From Paraburkholderia fungorum (GTDB lineage Bacteria > Pseudomonadota > Gammaproteobacteria > Burkholderiales > Burkholderiaceae), in NCBI RefSeq assembly GCF_900099835.1, contig NZ_FNKP01000001.1:1736001-1800000 (forward strand): a stretch of DNA of 64,000 nucleotides, given 5' to 3'. The translations under genes were made by a program, and so were the position numbers. The notes beneath the pieces were generated by a model, which ran no database searches, was not told where the DNA came from, and saw only the letters and a program-made list of their open reading frames with translations. This document shows positions 8,241 through 18,362 of this stretch, piece after piece (the stretch's first letter is position 1; every line of letters starts with the position of its first letter).

Positions 8241-10067
8241 ATGACCCGCGCCCTACGCAACATCGCCATCATTGCCCACGTCGACCACGGCAAGACCACG
8301 CTCGTCGACCAGCTCCTCCGCCAGACCTCCACGTTCCGTGAAAACCAGCAGGTCACGGAACGCGTGATGGACTCGAACGACATCGAAAAAGAACGTGGCA
8401 TCACGATTCTTTCGAAGAACTGCGCGGTCGAGTACGAAGGCACGCACATCAACATCGTCGACACCCCCGGTCACGCCGACTTCGGCGGTGAAGTGGAGCG
8501 TGTGCTGTCGATGGTCGACTCGGTGCTGCTGCTGGTCGACGCAGTCGAAGGTCCGATGCCGCAAACGCGCTTCGTGACCAAGAAGGCGTTGGCGCTCGGT
8601 CTGAAGCCGATCGTCGTGATCAATAAGGTGGACCGCCCGGGTGCGCGTATCGACTGGGTGATCAACCAGACGTTCGACCTGTTCGACAAGCTCGGCGCAA
8701 CCGACGAGCAACTCGACTTCCCGATCGTTTATGCATCGGGTCTGAACGGCTACGCCGGCCTGACCCCTGACGTGCGCGAAGGCGACATGCGCCCGCTGTT
8801 CGAAGCCGTGCTGCAACACGTTCCGGTTCGCCCGGCCGATCCGAGCGCGCCGCTGCAACTGCAAATCACGTCGCTGGATTACTCGTCGTACGTCGGTCGT
8901 ATCGGCGTGGGCCGCATCACGCGCGGCACGATCAAGCCGGGCATGGCGGTTGCCGTGCGTTCCGGTCCCGATGGCGCGATCCTGAACCGCAAGATCAACC
9001 AGGTGCTGTCGTTCAAGGGCCTCGAGCGCGTGCAGGTCGACTCCGCTGAAGCGGGCGACATCGTGCTGATCAACGGTATCGAAGAAATCGGCATTGGCGT
9101 GACCATCTGCGCACAGGAACAGCCGGAAGCGCTGCCGATGATCACCGTCGACGAGCCGACGCTGACCATGAACTTCCTGGTCAACTCGTCGCCGCTGGCT
9201 GGCCGCGAAGGCAAGTTCGTCACGAGCCGTCAGATCCGCGACCGCCTGATGAAAGAGCTGAACCACAACGTTGCGTTGCGCGTGAAGGAAACCGGCGACG
9301 AAACCACGTTTGAAGTGGCGGGCCGCGGTGAACTGCACCTGACCATTCTCGTGGAAAACATGCGTCGTGAAGGCTACGAGCTGGCCGTGTCGCGTCCGCG
9401 CGTGGTGATGCAGGAAATCGACGGCGTGAAGCACGAGCCGTACGAAAACCTGACCGTCGACATGGAAGACGGCCACCAGGGTGGCGTGATGGAAGAACTG
9501 GGTCGCCGTAAGGGCGAAATGCTCGACATGGCGTCGGACGGCCGTGGCCGTACGCGTCTCGAGTATCGTATTTCGGCACGTGGCCTGATCGGCTTCCAGT
9601 CGGAATTCCTGACGCTCACGCGCGGCACGGGCTTGATGAGCCACACGTTCGACTCGTATCAGCCGGTCAAGGAAGGCGCGGTGGGCGAGCGTCGTAACGG
9701 CGTGCTGATTTCACAGGACGACGGCGCAGCAGTCGCGTACGCACTGTGGAAGCTGCAGGATCGCGGCCGTATGTTCGTGTCGCCGGGCGAGCCGCTGTAC
9801 GAGGGCATGATCATCGGTATTCACAGCCGTGATAACGACCTGGTCGTGAACCCGATCAAGGGCAAGCAGCTGACCAACGTGCGTTCGTCGGGTACCGACG
9901 AAGCAGTTCGCCTCGTGCCGCCGATCCAGATGTCGCTGGAATACGCAGTCGAATTCATCGACGACGACGAACTCGTTGAAGTCACGCCGCAATCGATCCG
10001 TCTGCGCAAGCGTTATCTGAAGGAACACGAGCGCCGCAGCGCAAGCCGTAAGGGCGCGGTGGACTAA
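8241..10067 (+). CDS. typA: Ribosome-associated GTPase TypA/BipA
   Basis: TypA is an EF-G-like translational GTPase that acts on ribosome assembly and stress adaptation. The 608-residue product has all G motifs near its N terminus: AHVDHGKTT (G1, about residues 11-19), RGITI in the switch region, [12 protein letters not shown] (G3), NKVD (G4) and ASG (G5). The beta barrel, domain III, domain V and the BipA-specific C-terminal domain follow, with [12 protein letters not shown] near residue 460. The ATG at 8241 starts the conserved [14 protein letters not shown]; the frame is open further upstream but that sequence is not conserved. It is a single gene closed by a terminator. Confidence 0.97.
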   Translation: MTRALRNIAIIAHVDHGKTTLVDQLLRQTSTFRENQQVTERVMDSNDIEKERGITILSKNCAVEYEGTHINIVDTPGHADFGGEVERVLSMVDSVLLLVDAVEGPMPQTRFVTKKALALGLKPIVVINKVDRPGARIDWVINQTFDLFDKLGATDEQLDFPIVYASGLNGYAGLTPDVREGDMRPLFEAVLQHVPVRPADPSAPLQLQITSLDYSSYVGRIGVGRITRGTIKPGMAVAVRSGPDGAILNRKINQVLSFKGLERVQVDSAEAGDIVLINGIEEIGIGVTICAQEQPEALPMITVDEPTLTMNFLVNSSPLAGREGKFVTSRQIRDRLMKELNHNVALRVKETGDETTFEVAGRGELHLTILVENMRREGYELAVSRPRVVMQEIDGVKHEPYENLTVDMEDGHQGGVMEELGRRKGEMLDMASDGRGRTRLEYRISARGLIGFQSEFLTLTRGTGLMSHTFDSYQPVKEGAVGERRNGVLISQDDGAAVAYALWKLQDRGRMFVSPGEPLYEGMIIGIHSRDNDLVVNPIKGKQLTNVRSSGTDEAVRLVPPIQMSLEYAVEFIDDDELVEVTPQSIRLRKRYLKEHERRSASRKGAVD

Positions 10068-10125
10068 GTAGTCCTCGTGTTGCCTGACGAGTTTTGCGAT
10101 GCTTCGTAGCGAGCGCCGCTTAACG

Positions 10126-10155
10126 GATAAAAGCCACCTTCGGGTGGCTTTTATC
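10126..10155 (+). terminator. Rho-independent terminator after typA
   Basis: A perfect 13-bp stem GATAAAAGCCACC / GGTGGCTTTTATC closes on a stable TTCG tetraloop (10139-10142) and is followed by GTTTT, 58 bp after the typA stop. Confidence 0.92.
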
Positions 10156-10476
10156 GTTTTTGGAGGATGGAAAATGCGCGGGAGCAATTGTGGCTTCCCT
10201 GCAACGGTGTACGCGCATTCTTCCGTTTGTCCCCATTTCCCGCAGAAGACTATTGCGAACGGCGCAATCAGCCCGGAAATCCCGCTGCGACAGGCCTCAG
10301 CGGCAATCCGCCAGCTATCTGCGGTATTCGTTCTGTGCTATGCTCCCCGGGTGCAAAGTTTTAGGTCCTTCCAAGCAAGACTTGATTCGCGCAATCCGCT
10401 AAACGGTCAGGCCGTGTCGCGGAAGGTTCTGTAACCCGCTATTTCTCGAGAAACTCGAAGAAAGGTGAGCGTAAAA
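10156..10476 (+). other. Intergenic leader region of the sucA operon
   Basis: No gene is supported here. A possible extended -10, TGCTATGCT (10336-10344), lies 133 bp before the sucA start, without a clear -35. A Shine-Dalgarno AAAGGTGA (10461-10468) precedes the ATG at 10477. Confidence 0.35.
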
Positions 10477-13338
10477 ATGATGAAGCAATTCCAGTCGAAC
10501 TCTTATCTGTTCGGCGGCAATGCTCCGTACGTCGAAGAAATGTACGAAGCGTATCTCGATAATCCGGCGTCAGTGCCCGAGAACTGGCGCAGCTATTTCG
10601 ACGCGTTGCAGAACGTTCCGGCAACGGACGGTACCAATGCCAACGACGTGGCCCACGGCCCGATCGTCGAATCGTTTGCTCAACGGGCCAAGGCCAATGC
10701 CTTCATCCCGCGCACGGCAGCTGGTGGCGAAGATCTCGCTACGGCTCGCAAGCAGGTCTATGTGCAATCCCTCATCGGCGCATATCGCTTCCTCGGCTCG
10801 CAATGGGCCAATCTCGATCCTCTGAAGCGCCGCGAACGTCCCGCTATTCCCGAACTCGAACCCGCGTTCTACGACTTCACCGAAGCCGATATGGACCAGG
10901 AGTTCAGCGCAACGAATCTGTATTTCGGATTCGAAAAAGCGTCGCTGCGCGAGATCGTCAAGGCATTGCGTGACACGTACTGCGGCCAGATCGGCGCCGA
11001 GTACATGTATATCAGCGATCCGGAACAGAAGCGCTGGTGGAAGGAACGCCTGGAGTCGATCCGCTCCACGCCGAACTTCAGCAACGACAAGAAGAAGCAC
11101 ATCCTGAATCGCCTGACGGCTGCCGAAGGCCTCGAGCGCTTCCTGCACACCAAGTACGTCGGTCAGAAGCGCTTCTCGCTGGAAGGCGGCGAAAGCTTCA
11201 TCGCGTCGATGGACGAAGTCGTTCGTCACGGCGGTGCGAAGGGCGTCCAGGAAATCGTTATCGCGATGGCTCACCGTGGCCGTCTGAACGTGCTGGTCAA
11301 TACGCTCGGCAAGATGCCGGCTGACCTGTTCGCCGAATTCGAAGGCAAGCACGTCGACGATCTGCCGGCTGGCGACGTGAAGTACCACAAGGGCTTCTCG
11401 TCCGACGTCGCAACCGACGGCGGCCCGGTCCACCTGTCGCTCGCGTTCAACCCGTCGCACCTCGAAATCGTCAACCCGGTGGTCGAAGGTTCGGCGAAGG
11501 CCCGTATGGACCGTCGCGGCGACGACAGCGGCCTGCAAGTGCTGCCGGTGCAGATCCACGGCGACGCGGCTTTCGCAGGCCAGGGCGTCGTGATGGAAAC
11601 GCTGAACCTCGCGCAAACGCGCGGTTACGGCACGCACGGCACGCTGCACATCGTCATCAACAACCAGATCGGCTTCACGACGTCGGACCCGCGCGACTCG
11701 CGCTCCACGTTGTACTGCTCGGACGTCGTCAAGATGATCGAAGCGCCGGTTCTGCACGTGAATGGTGACGATCCTGAAGCAGTCGTTCTGGCTACGCAAA
11801 TGGCCATCGACTTCCGGATGCAGTTCCACAAGGACGTCGTCGTCGACATCGTCTGCTTCCGCAAGCTGGGTCACAACGAGCAGGACACGCCGGCTGTCAC
11901 GCAGCCGCTGATGTACAAGACCATCGCGAAGCACCCGGGCACGCGCGCGCTGTACGCTGAAAAGCTGGTGCAGCAAGGCGTCATCACCGCCGAAGAAGGC
12001 GACGATTTCGTCAAGGCCTACCGCAAGGCGATGGACGAAGGTCATCACACGGTCGATCCGGTGCTCTCGAACTACAAGAGCAAGTACGCGGTGGACTGGG
12101 TTCCGTTCCTGAATCGCAAGTGGACCGACGCAGCCGATACGGCCGTGCCGCTCGCCGAACTGAAGCGCCTCGCTGAGCGCATCACCACGGTGCCGGAAAA
12201 CTTCAAGGTTCACCCGCTGGTCGAGCGCGTGCTGAACGACCGTCGCGCGATGGGCCGTGGCGAAGCCAAGCTCGATTGGGGCATGGGCGAACACCTGGCA
12301 TTCGCGTCGCTGGTCGCGTCGGGCTACGCAGTGCGCCTGACCGGTCAGGACTCGGGCCGTGGCACGTTCACGCACCGTCACGCTGTGCTGCACGATCAGA
12401 ACCGCGAACGCTGGAACGACGGCACGTACGTGCCGCTGCAGAACGTCTCCGAAGGCCAGGCCAAGTTCAACGTGATCGACTCGGTGCTGTCGGAAGAGGC
12501 AGTGCTGGGCTTCGAATACGGTTACTCGACCGCTGAACCGAACACGTTCGTCGCGTGGGAAGCGCAGTTCGGCGACTTCGTGAACGGCGCGCAAGTCGTG
12601 ATCGACCAGTTCATCTCGTCGGGCGAAGTGAAGTGGGGCCGCGTGTCGGGTCTCACGATGCTGCTGCCGCACGGTTACGAAGGTCAGGGTCCGGAGCACT
12701 CGTCGGCACGTATCGAACGTTTCCTGCAACTGTGCGCAGACCACAACATGCAGGTCGTTCAGCCGACCACGCCAGCGCAGATTTTCCACCTGTTGCGCCG
12801 TCAGATGATCCGCCTGTTCCGCAAGCCGCTGATCGTCGCTACGCCGAAGTCGCTGCTGCGCCACAAGGAAGCTGTGTCGGATCTGTCGGAACTCGCGAAG
12901 GGCGCGTTCCAGCCGATCCTCGGCGAAGTGGACGAAGCGATCGACGCGAAGAAGGTCAAGCGTCTCGTGGTCTGCTCGGGTCGCGTGTACTACGACCTGG
13001 TGGCGCATCGCCGCGAAACCAAGGCGAACGACGTCGCGATCATCCGTATCGAACAGCTCTATCCGTTCGCGCACAAGCAGTTCGAAGCGGAAATCAAGAA
13101 GTACGACAACGCGACGGAAGTGGTCTGGGTGCAGGACGAGCCGCAGAATCAGGGCCCGTGGTTCTACATCGAGCACCACCTGAAGGACGGCATGAAGGAA
13201 GGACAGAAGCTGGCATACAGCGGCCGTCCGGCTTCGGCCTCGCCGGCAGTCGGCTACTACGCGAAGCACTACGAGCAGCAGAAGGCGCTGATCGAAGGCG
13301 CTTTCGGCCGCCTCAAGAGCGCGTCGATCGCTAAATAA
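10477..13338 (+). CDS. sucA: 2-oxoglutarate dehydrogenase E1 component (thiamine-dependent)
   Basis: This E1 subunit decarboxylates 2-oxoglutarate on thiamine diphosphate and passes the succinyl group to the lipoyl arm of E2 in the TCA cycle. The 953-residue length is normal. The N-terminal YLFGGNAPYVEEMYEAYL segment is the E2-docking region of this family. The active-site core includes AMAHRGRLNVLVN (about residues 266-278), the DDLPAGDVKYHKG loop, IHGDAAFAGQGVV and the VDIVCFRKLGHNEQD thiamine-binding segment. The ATG at 10477 is preferred because AGGTGA lies 8 bp upstream; a GTG at 10465 would add four residues but overlaps that site. It leads sucA-sucB-lpdA. Confidence 0.97.
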   Translation: MMKQFQSNSYLFGGNAPYVEEMYEAYLDNPASVPENWRSYFDALQNVPATDGTNANDVAHGPIVESFAQRAKANAFIPRTAAGGEDLATARKQVYVQSLIGAYRFLGSQWANLDPLKRRERPAIPELEPAFYDFTEADMDQEFSATNLYFGFEKASLREIVKALRDTYCGQIGAEYMYISDPEQKRWWKERLESIRSTPNFSNDKKKHILNRLTAAEGLERFLHTKYVGQKRFSLEGGESFIASMDEVVRHGGAKGVQEIVIAMAHRGRLNVLVNTLGKMPADLFAEFEGKHVDDLPAGDVKYHKGFSSDVATDGGPVHLSLAFNPSHLEIVNPVVEGSAKARMDRRGDDSGLQVLPVQIHGDAAFAGQGVVMETLNLAQTRGYGTHGTLHIVINNQIGFTTSDPRDSRSTLYCSDVVKMIEAPVLHVNGDDPEAVVLATQMAIDFRMQFHKDVVVDIVCFRKLGHNEQDTPAVTQPLMYKTIAKHPGTRALYAEKLVQQGVITAEEGDDFVKAYRKAMDEGHHTVDPVLSNYKSKYAVDWVPFLNRKWTDAADTAVPLAELKRLAERITTVPENFKVHPLVERVLNDRRAMGRGEAKLDWGMGEHLAFASLVASGYAVRLTGQDSGRGTFTHRHAVLHDQNRERWNDGTYVPLQNVSEGQAKFNVIDSVLSEEAVLGFEYGYSTAEPNTFVAWEAQFGDFVNGAQVVIDQFISSGEVKWGRVSGLTMLLPHGYEGQGPEHSSARIERFLQLCADHNMQVVQPTTPAQIFHLLRRQMIRLFRKPLIVATPKSLLRHKEAVSDLSELAKGAFQPILGEVDEAIDAKKVKRLVVCSGRVYYDLVAHRRETKANDVAIIRIEQLYPFAHKQFEAEIKKYDNATEVVWVQDEPQNQGPWFYIEHHLKDGMKEGQKLAYSGRPASASPAVGYYAKHYEQQKALIEGAFGRLKSASIAK

Positions 13339-13489
13339 AAGAATCGCGAACCGGGAAGGCGCGTAGCGCTTTCCCGTGCCGCAACGGTGATCCACGAAGG
13401 CTCACACGCGGTATACACGGTTTGCAGACGGTTCGCAGGCGGTCGTCGTTCACCGCGCCGTCACCCGATACGTATTCAGGATATTCATA

Positions 13490-14767
13490 ATGGCTATTGT
13501 TGAAGTCAAGGTTCCCCAGCTGTCCGAGTCGGTCTCGGAAGCCACGATGCTGCAGTGGAAGAAGAAGCCCGGCGACGCTATCTCTGTCGACGAAATTCTC
13601 ATCGAAGTCGAGACCGACAAGGTCGTTCTCGAAGTGCCGGCACCCTCCGCCGGCGTGCTCGTGCAAGTGATCGCGAACGACGGCGACATCGTCGTGGCCG
13701 ATCAGGTCATCGCGAAGATCGACACGGAAGGCACCGCTAGCGCCGCTGCTGTCGAAGCTGAAGTGAAGCCGGCTCCGGTTGCGACGCCCGCACCGGCAGC
13801 AGCTCCCGCTCAGGCTGCATCCGCAACGGGTGCGAACACCGCGGCTTCGCCGGCTGCCGGCAAGCTGATGGCTGAAGCGGGCCTGTCGTCCGCCGACGTC
13901 GCAGGCACGGGCCGCGACGGCCGCATCACCAAGGGTGACGTGCTGAACGCAGGCCAGGCCGCTCCGGCTGCGAAGGCTGCACCGGCACCGGCTGCCGCAC
14001 CGAAGGCTGCGAAGCCGTCGCTGCCGGAAGTCAAGGGCCCGGCATCGGCCGACCAGTGGCTGAAGGACCGCCCGGAACAACGCGTGCCGATGTCGCGTCT
14101 GCGTGCGCGTATCGCCGAGCGTCTGCTCGAGTCGCAGCAAACCAACGCCATCCTGACCACGTTCAACGAAGTGAACATGGCTCCGGTAATGGACCTGCGC
14201 AACAAGTACAAGGACAAGTTCGAGAAGGAACATGGCGTGAAGCTCGGCTTCATGTCGTTCTTCGTGAAGGCGGCTGTTCACGCGCTGAAGAAGTTCCCGC
14301 TGGTGAACGCGTCGATCGACGGTAACGACATCGTTTATCACGGCTACTTCGACATCGGTATCGCTGTCGGTTCGCCGCGTGGTCTGGTGGTGCCGATCCT
14401 GCGTAACGCCGATCAGCTGAGCCTTGCTGAAATCGAGAAGAAGATTGCCGAGTTCGGCCAGAAGGCCAAGGACGGCAAGCTGTCGATCGAAGATATGACC
14501 GGCGGTACGTTCTCGATCTCGAACGGTGGTGTGTTCGGTTCGATGCTGTCGACCCCGATCATCAACCCGCCGCAATCCGCGATTCTCGGCGTGCACGCCA
14601 CGAAGGAACGCGCTGTGGTCGAAAACGGCCAGATCGTGATCCGCCCGATGAACTATCTGGCGCTGTCGTACGACCACCGCATCATCGACGGCCGCGAAGC
14701 GGTTCTGTCGCTGGTCGCGATGAAGGACGCGCTGGAAGATCCGGCTCGTCTGCTGCTCGATCTGTAA
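13490..14767 (+). CDS. sucB: 2-oxoglutarate dehydrogenase E2, dihydrolipoyllysine succinyltransferase
   Basis: The E2 core moves the succinyl group from E1 to coenzyme A. The 425-residue protein has one lipoyl domain (residues 2-76) with the lipoylated lysine in [10 protein letters not shown], an Ala/Pro-rich linker, an E3-binding domain (about 117-153, with [20 protein letters not shown]), a second Ala/Pro linker and the catalytic domain (about 190-425). The catalytic motif [11 protein letters not shown] holds H396 and D400. It lies 151 bp after sucA and 138 bp before lpdA, separated from lpdA by a clear stem-loop. Confidence 0.97.
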   Translation: MAIVEVKVPQLSESVSEATMLQWKKKPGDAISVDEILIEVETDKVVLEVPAPSAGVLVQVIANDGDIVVADQVIAKIDTEGTASAAAVEAEVKPAPVATPAPAAAPAQAASATGANTAASPAAGKLMAEAGLSSADVAGTGRDGRITKGDVLNAGQAAPAAKAAPAPAAAPKAAKPSLPEVKGPASADQWLKDRPEQRVPMSRLRARIAERLLESQQTNAILTTFNEVNMAPVMDLRNKYKDKFEKEHGVKLGFMSFFVKAAVHALKKFPLVNASIDGNDIVYHGYFDIGIAVGSPRGLVVPILRNADQLSLAEIEKKIAEFGQKAKDGKLSIEDMTGGTFSISNGGVFGSMLSTPIINPPQSAILGVHATKERAVVENGQIVIRPMNYLALSYDHRIIDGREAVLSLVAMKDALEDPARLLLDL

Positions 14768-14780
14768 TTGCCATCAGCCA

Positions 14781-14812
14781 GGTGCCGGCTTGTCGTTGCA
14801 CAAACCGGCACC
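14781..14812 (+). other. Intercistronic stem-loop between sucB and lpdA
   Basis: GGTGCCGG (14781-14788) pairs with CCGGCACC (14805-14812), and inside it TTGT pairs with ACAA around the loop CGTTGC. There is no T-run, so it looks like an mRNA-stabilising or processing hairpin rather than a terminator. Confidence 0.6.
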
Positions 14813-14905
14813 ATCTGAGCAGTACGTCTTTCGCATTCCGCAGTACAGGAACGGTGCGCGCCACTAACTGTGGCCGCGCGCCGTTCCGTCATCAAAAGGA
14901 TTGTC

Positions 14906-16336
14906 ATGTCCAAAGAATTTGACGTCGTCGTGATCGGCGCAGGCCCTGGCGGTTACATCGCCGCCATCCGTGCAGCGCAGCTCGGCAAGACCGTCGCATG
15001 TATCGAAAAGTGGAAGAACCCGGCCGGCGCGTTGAAGCTCGGCGGCACGTGTCTGAACGTGGGTTGCATTCCGTCGAAGGCGCTGCTCGCGTCGTCGGAA
15101 GAGTTTGAAAACGCATCGCATCACCTCGCCGACCACGGCATCTCCGTGGAAAACGTCAAGGTCGATATCGCGAAGATGCTGGCCCGCAAGGAAAGCATCG
15201 TCGAGAAGATGACGAAGGGCATCGAATTCCTGTTCCGCAAGAACAAGATCACGTGGCTCAAGGGCCACGGCAAGTTAACCGGCAAGACGGACGCCGGCGT
15301 GCAGATCGAAGTCAGCGGCGAAGGCGAAGCCGAAGTCGTGACGGCGAAGAACGTGATCATCGCCACGGGTTCGAAGGCACGTCATCTGCCGAACATTCCG
15401 GTCGACAACAAGATCGTCGCCGACAACGAAGGCGCACTGACGTTCGACTCCGTGCCGAAGAAGCTGGCCGTGATCGGCGCTGGCGTGATCGGTCTGGAAC
15501 TCGGCTCGGTGTGGCGTCGTCTGGGCGCGGACGTGACCGTGCTCGAAGCGCTGCCGGAATTCCTCGGCGCGGCTGACCAGTCGCTGTCGAAAGAAGCGGC
15601 CAAGCAGTTCAAGAAGCAGGGTCTGGACATTCACGTCGGCGTGAAGGTCGGCGAAATCAAGACGACCGACAGCAGCGTGTCGATCGCCTACACGGACAAG
15701 GACGGCAACGCGCAGACGCTCGACGCGGACCGCCTGATCGTGTCGATCGGCCGCGTGCCGAACACCGACAACCTCGGCCTCGGAGCGATCGGCCTGAAGG
15801 CGAACGAACGCGGCTTCATCGACGTTGACGACCACTGCGCGACGGCTGTGCCGAACGTGTACGCAATCGGCGACGTGGTGCGCGGCCCGATGCTCGCGCA
15901 CAAGGCGGAAGACGAAGGCGTGCTGGTCGCGGAAGTGATCGACGGCCAGAAGCCGCATATCGACTACAACTGCATTCCGTGGGTGATCTACACCGAACCG
16001 GAAATCGCGTGGGTCGGCAAGACGGAGCAGCAACTGAAGGCGGAAGGCCGCGAGATCAAGACGGGTCAGTTCCCGTTCATGGCAAACGGCCGCGCGCTGG
16101 GCATCAACAAGGCGGATGGTTTCGTCAAGATGATCGCCGACGCGAAGACCGACGAACTGCTCGGCGTGCACATCATCTCGGCCAACGCATCGGACCTGAT
16201 CGCGGAAGCCGTGGTGGCGATGGAATTCAAGGCGGCGTCGGAAGACCTCGGCCGCATTTGCCATCCGCACCCGTCGCTGTCGGAAGTCATGCGCGAAGCC
16301 GCGCTGGCCGTCGACAAGCGCGCGCTGAACATGTAA
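14906..16336 (+). CDS. lpdA: Dihydrolipoyl dehydrogenase (E3)
   Basis: E3 reoxidises the dihydrolipoyl arm with FAD and NAD+. The 476-residue product starts with the FAD-binding [20 protein letters not shown]. The redox disulphide is C49/C54 in [13 protein letters not shown]. The NAD-binding fold starts with [15 protein letters not shown], and the FAD-contacting [15 protein letters not shown] follows. The dimer-interface active-site pair is H455 and E460 in HPHPSLSEV. The ATG at 14906 was preferred over an upstream in-frame start because AAAAGGA lies 8 bp before it and the FAD fold begins directly after. It completes the sucAB-lpdA operon; a terminator follows. Confidence 0.97.
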   Translation: MSKEFDVVVIGAGPGGYIAAIRAAQLGKTVACIEKWKNPAGALKLGGTCLNVGCIPSKALLASSEEFENASHHLADHGISVENVKVDIAKMLARKESIVEKMTKGIEFLFRKNKITWLKGHGKLTGKTDAGVQIEVSGEGEAEVVTAKNVIIATGSKARHLPNIPVDNKIVADNEGALTFDSVPKKLAVIGAGVIGLELGSVWRRLGADVTVLEALPEFLGAADQSLSKEAAKQFKKQGLDIHVGVKVGEIKTTDSSVSIAYTDKDGNAQTLDADRLIVSIGRVPNTDNLGLGAIGLKANERGFIDVDDHCATAVPNVYAIGDVVRGPMLAHKAEDEGVLVAEVIDGQKPHIDYNCIPWVIYTEPEIAWVGKTEQQLKAEGREIKTGQFPFMANGRALGINKADGFVKMIADAKTDELLGVHIISANASDLIAEAVVAMEFKAASEDLGRICHPHPSLSEVMREAALAVDKRALNM

Positions 16337-16377
16337 TCACGCGCACGCCTGACTGAAAGCACTCTGGCATCACCACA

Positions 16378-16409
16378 AAGGCGGGCGGGTTCACTCCCTC
16401 CCGCCTTTC
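16378..16409 (+). terminator. Terminator between lpdA and zapE
   Basis: AAAGGCGGGCGGG pairs with CCCTCCCGCCTTT (one mismatch) around a short TTCACT loop and is followed by CTTTTTG. It closes the 2-oxoglutarate dehydrogenase operon just before zapE. Confidence 0.85.
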
Positions 16410-16425
16410 TTTTTGCAGCAACACC

Positions 16426-17523
16426 ATGAACGTCACCGAATACTACGAAAAAGAACTGCAGACTCGCGGCTATCAGTCGGACCCGGCGCAGCGCGCGGCG
16501 GTCGACCGTCTGCAGCGGTGCTACGAAGAGTGGACCGAGTACAAGTCGCGTCGTTCGAACGCGTTCAAGAAGTTGCTCATTCACCCGGACCTGCCGCGTG
16601 GCGTGTACATGTGGGGCGGCGTAGGGCGCGGCAAGAGCTTCCTGATGGACAGCTTCTACATGCTTGCACCGCTGAATCGCAAGACGCGTCTGCATTTTCA
16701 CGAGTTCATGCGCGAAGTGCATCGCGAACTGGAAGACCTGAAAGGCCAGGCCGATCCGCTCGACGAACTCGCGCGTCGCATTGCGAAGCGATATCGCCTG
16801 ATCTGTTTCGACGAATTCCACGTGTCGGATATTGCCGACGCGATGATTCTGTACCGTCTGCTCGACAAGCTGTTCGAGAACGGCGTGCAGTTCGTGATGA
16901 CGTCCAATTACGATCCGGACACGCTGTACCCGGATGGCCTGCATCGCGACCGTATGTTGCCGGCCATCGAGCTGATCAAGTCGAAGCTCGACGTGCTCAA
17001 CGTCGACGCGGGGATCGACTACAGGCAGCGTACGCTGGCGCAAGTCGAGGTGTACCACTCACCCCTCAACGCGGCCGCCGACAAGGCGCTGCGCGACGCT
17101 TTCGGGCGTCTTGCCGCGGTTCCCGACGAGAGTCCGATCCTGCATATCGAGAAACGTGAACTGAAGGCGCTGCGCAAGGCTGATGGCGTCGTGTGGTTCG
17201 ATTTCGCCACGTTGTGCGGCGGCCCGCGTTCGCAGAACGACTATCTGGAACTGGCGAGCCGCTTTCACGCGGTGGTCCTCTCCAGCGTGCCGCAGATGTC
17301 TGCGCGCATGGCCTCGGAAGCGCGCCGTTTCACGTGGCTGATCGACGTGTTTTACGACCACAAGGTCAAGCTGCTGATGTCCGCCGCCGTGCCGCCCGAG
17401 CAACTCTATGTTGACGGCCCGATGGCTAACGAATTCACGCGGACGGTATCGCGCATCGTCGAGATGCAATCGAAGGAATATCTCGACACGCCGCGCCGGA
17501 TCGTCGACACCTCGTTGACCTGA
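16426..17523 (+). CDS. zapE: Cell division protein ZapE (AFG1-family ATPase)
   Basis: ZapE is an AAA-type ATPase of the AFG1 family that associates with the Z-ring under stress. The 365-residue protein carries the Walker A GGVGRGKSF (about residues 64-72) and the Walker B LICFDEFHV (about 125-133), followed by the sensor segment FVMTSNYDPDTLYPDGL. The C-terminal half contains the WFDFATLCGGPRSQNDYL block typical of AFG1 proteins. It lies 89 bp downstream of lpdA, behind the operon terminator, so it probably has its own promoter. Confidence 0.95.
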   Translation: MNVTEYYEKELQTRGYQSDPAQRAAVDRLQRCYEEWTEYKSRRSNAFKKLLIHPDLPRGVYMWGGVGRGKSFLMDSFYMLAPLNRKTRLHFHEFMREVHRELEDLKGQADPLDELARRIAKRYRLICFDEFHVSDIADAMILYRLLDKLFENGVQFVMTSNYDPDTLYPDGLHRDRMLPAIELIKSKLDVLNVDAGIDYRQRTLAQVEVYHSPLNAAADKALRDAFGRLAAVPDESPILHIEKRELKALRKADGVVWFDFATLCGGPRSQNDYLELASRFHAVVLSSVPQMSARMASEARRFTWLIDVFYDHKVKLLMSAAVPPEQLYVDGPMANEFTRTVSRIVEMQSKEYLDTPRRIVDTSLT

Positions 17524-17536
17524 TACGGGATGACGT

Positions 17537-17554
17537 AACCCGCACACGCGGGTT
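17537..17554 (+). other. Small hairpin after zapE
   Basis: AACCCGC and GCGGGTT pair around ACAC just after the zapE stop. There is no T-run directly after it, so it is at best a weak terminator. Confidence 0.4.
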
Positions 17555-17717
17555 GCGTGACATTGCCGGGGGTGCTTTTTCCATGCGCCTGGTGTCGTCC
17601 AGGCGCTGAACCGGCCACGCCAAACACCTTAATTTCAAGATTCAGATTGGTCTTATTCTCCGTGCGCGGAGGACTGGCTATCTTTTGTCCTTCCTGTTTC
17701 TGACAAAGGAGTCAATC

Positions 17718-18167
17718 ATGAATCTGCATCGCGATATCAACGACGAGGAATGGCAACGGGTCGTACCGCTGCTCCCTGAGTTGCGTCCGCGTTCCGAATT
17801 GCGTGGACGCCCACTTGCCAATACCCGTTCGGTACTTAACGGCGTGCTGTGGGTCATGTACAGCGGCGCGACCTGGTCGGCCATGCCGCGCAAGTACCCG
17901 TCGTATCAAACGTGTCATCGCCGCTTCAAGGCCTGGTATGAATCCGGCGTGCTCAAACGTGTCACCGAGCAACTGGCTGGTTCCGCAAGTGAAGAACTGT
18001 GCAATCTGATGGAAGCGCGCATGCGCACGCACGCGGGCACTGAGCAGAAGGGTATTTCGACAGCGAAGACCGCGAGCGTGGCGCCGTCGTTGTACACGCC
18101 GGCCAAAGCCAGGCCGCTGCCGCCGTCGCCGTTCACTTACGTGTCGCCGTTCAAGCACGCTGCATGA
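17718..18167 (+). CDS. Stand-alone DUF4096-type transposase N-terminal domain protein (IS5-family OrfA-like)
   Basis: The 149-residue product matches the DNA-binding N-terminal part of IS5-family transposases: DEEWQRVVPLLPELRP, the GRPLANTRSVLNGVLWVMYSG segment and a tryptophan/arginine helix-turn-helix-like stretch (SYQTCHRRFKAWYESGVLKR). No DDE catalytic domain follows in any frame, and no terminal inverted repeats or target duplication were seen. The last 50 residues are Pro/Ala/Ser-rich and unlike a transposase. The gene is intact, with AAAGGAG 6 bp before the ATG and a proper terminator 30 bp after the stop. It could be a domesticated DNA-binding protein or a decayed IS. Confidence 0.7.
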   Translation: MNLHRDINDEEWQRVVPLLPELRPRSELRGRPLANTRSVLNGVLWVMYSGATWSAMPRKYPSYQTCHRRFKAWYESGVLKRVTEQLAGSASEELCNLMEARMRTHAGTEQKGISTAKTASVAPSLYTPAKARPLPPSPFTYVSPFKHAA

Positions 18168-18196
18168 CACGCACAATCCGGACACATCAAATAAAA

Positions 18197-18231
18197 AACG
18201 GCCGGACGATGATGATCGTCGGCCATTTTTT
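18197..18231. terminator. Terminator between the DUF4096 gene and the DUF2147 gene
   Basis: The stem GGCCGGACGAT / ATCGTCGGCC (one bulged G, loop GATG) is flanked by AATAAAAAA and ATTTTTT, so it can serve both convergent genes. Bases 18232-18362 show no feature. Confidence 0.85.
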
Positions 18232-18362
18232 GTGAATCCTGACCGTGTCTACGGTCAGGCGTTAGCTCTGCCAGCATCCCCCGCATCGGGCTGTGAACCA
18301 CAGTCCACTTTGGCCGGTACTTCGATGGGTAATTCCGGCAGCGGCTTCAGATCATCCGCGCA

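Noticed and set aside
10570..13395. A 941-codon open frame on the minus strand opposite sucA, and similar long frames opposite typA and rnr (up to 966 codons)
   Set aside because: In GC-rich genomes the strong third-position bias of a real gene keeps antisense frames open. The products are His/Arg/Asp-rich without any recognisable domain, while the plus-strand genes are certain.
17524..18362. A complete insertion sequence around the DUF4096 gene
   Set aside because: No terminal inverted repeats, target duplication or catalytic DDE frame could be found in the flanks.
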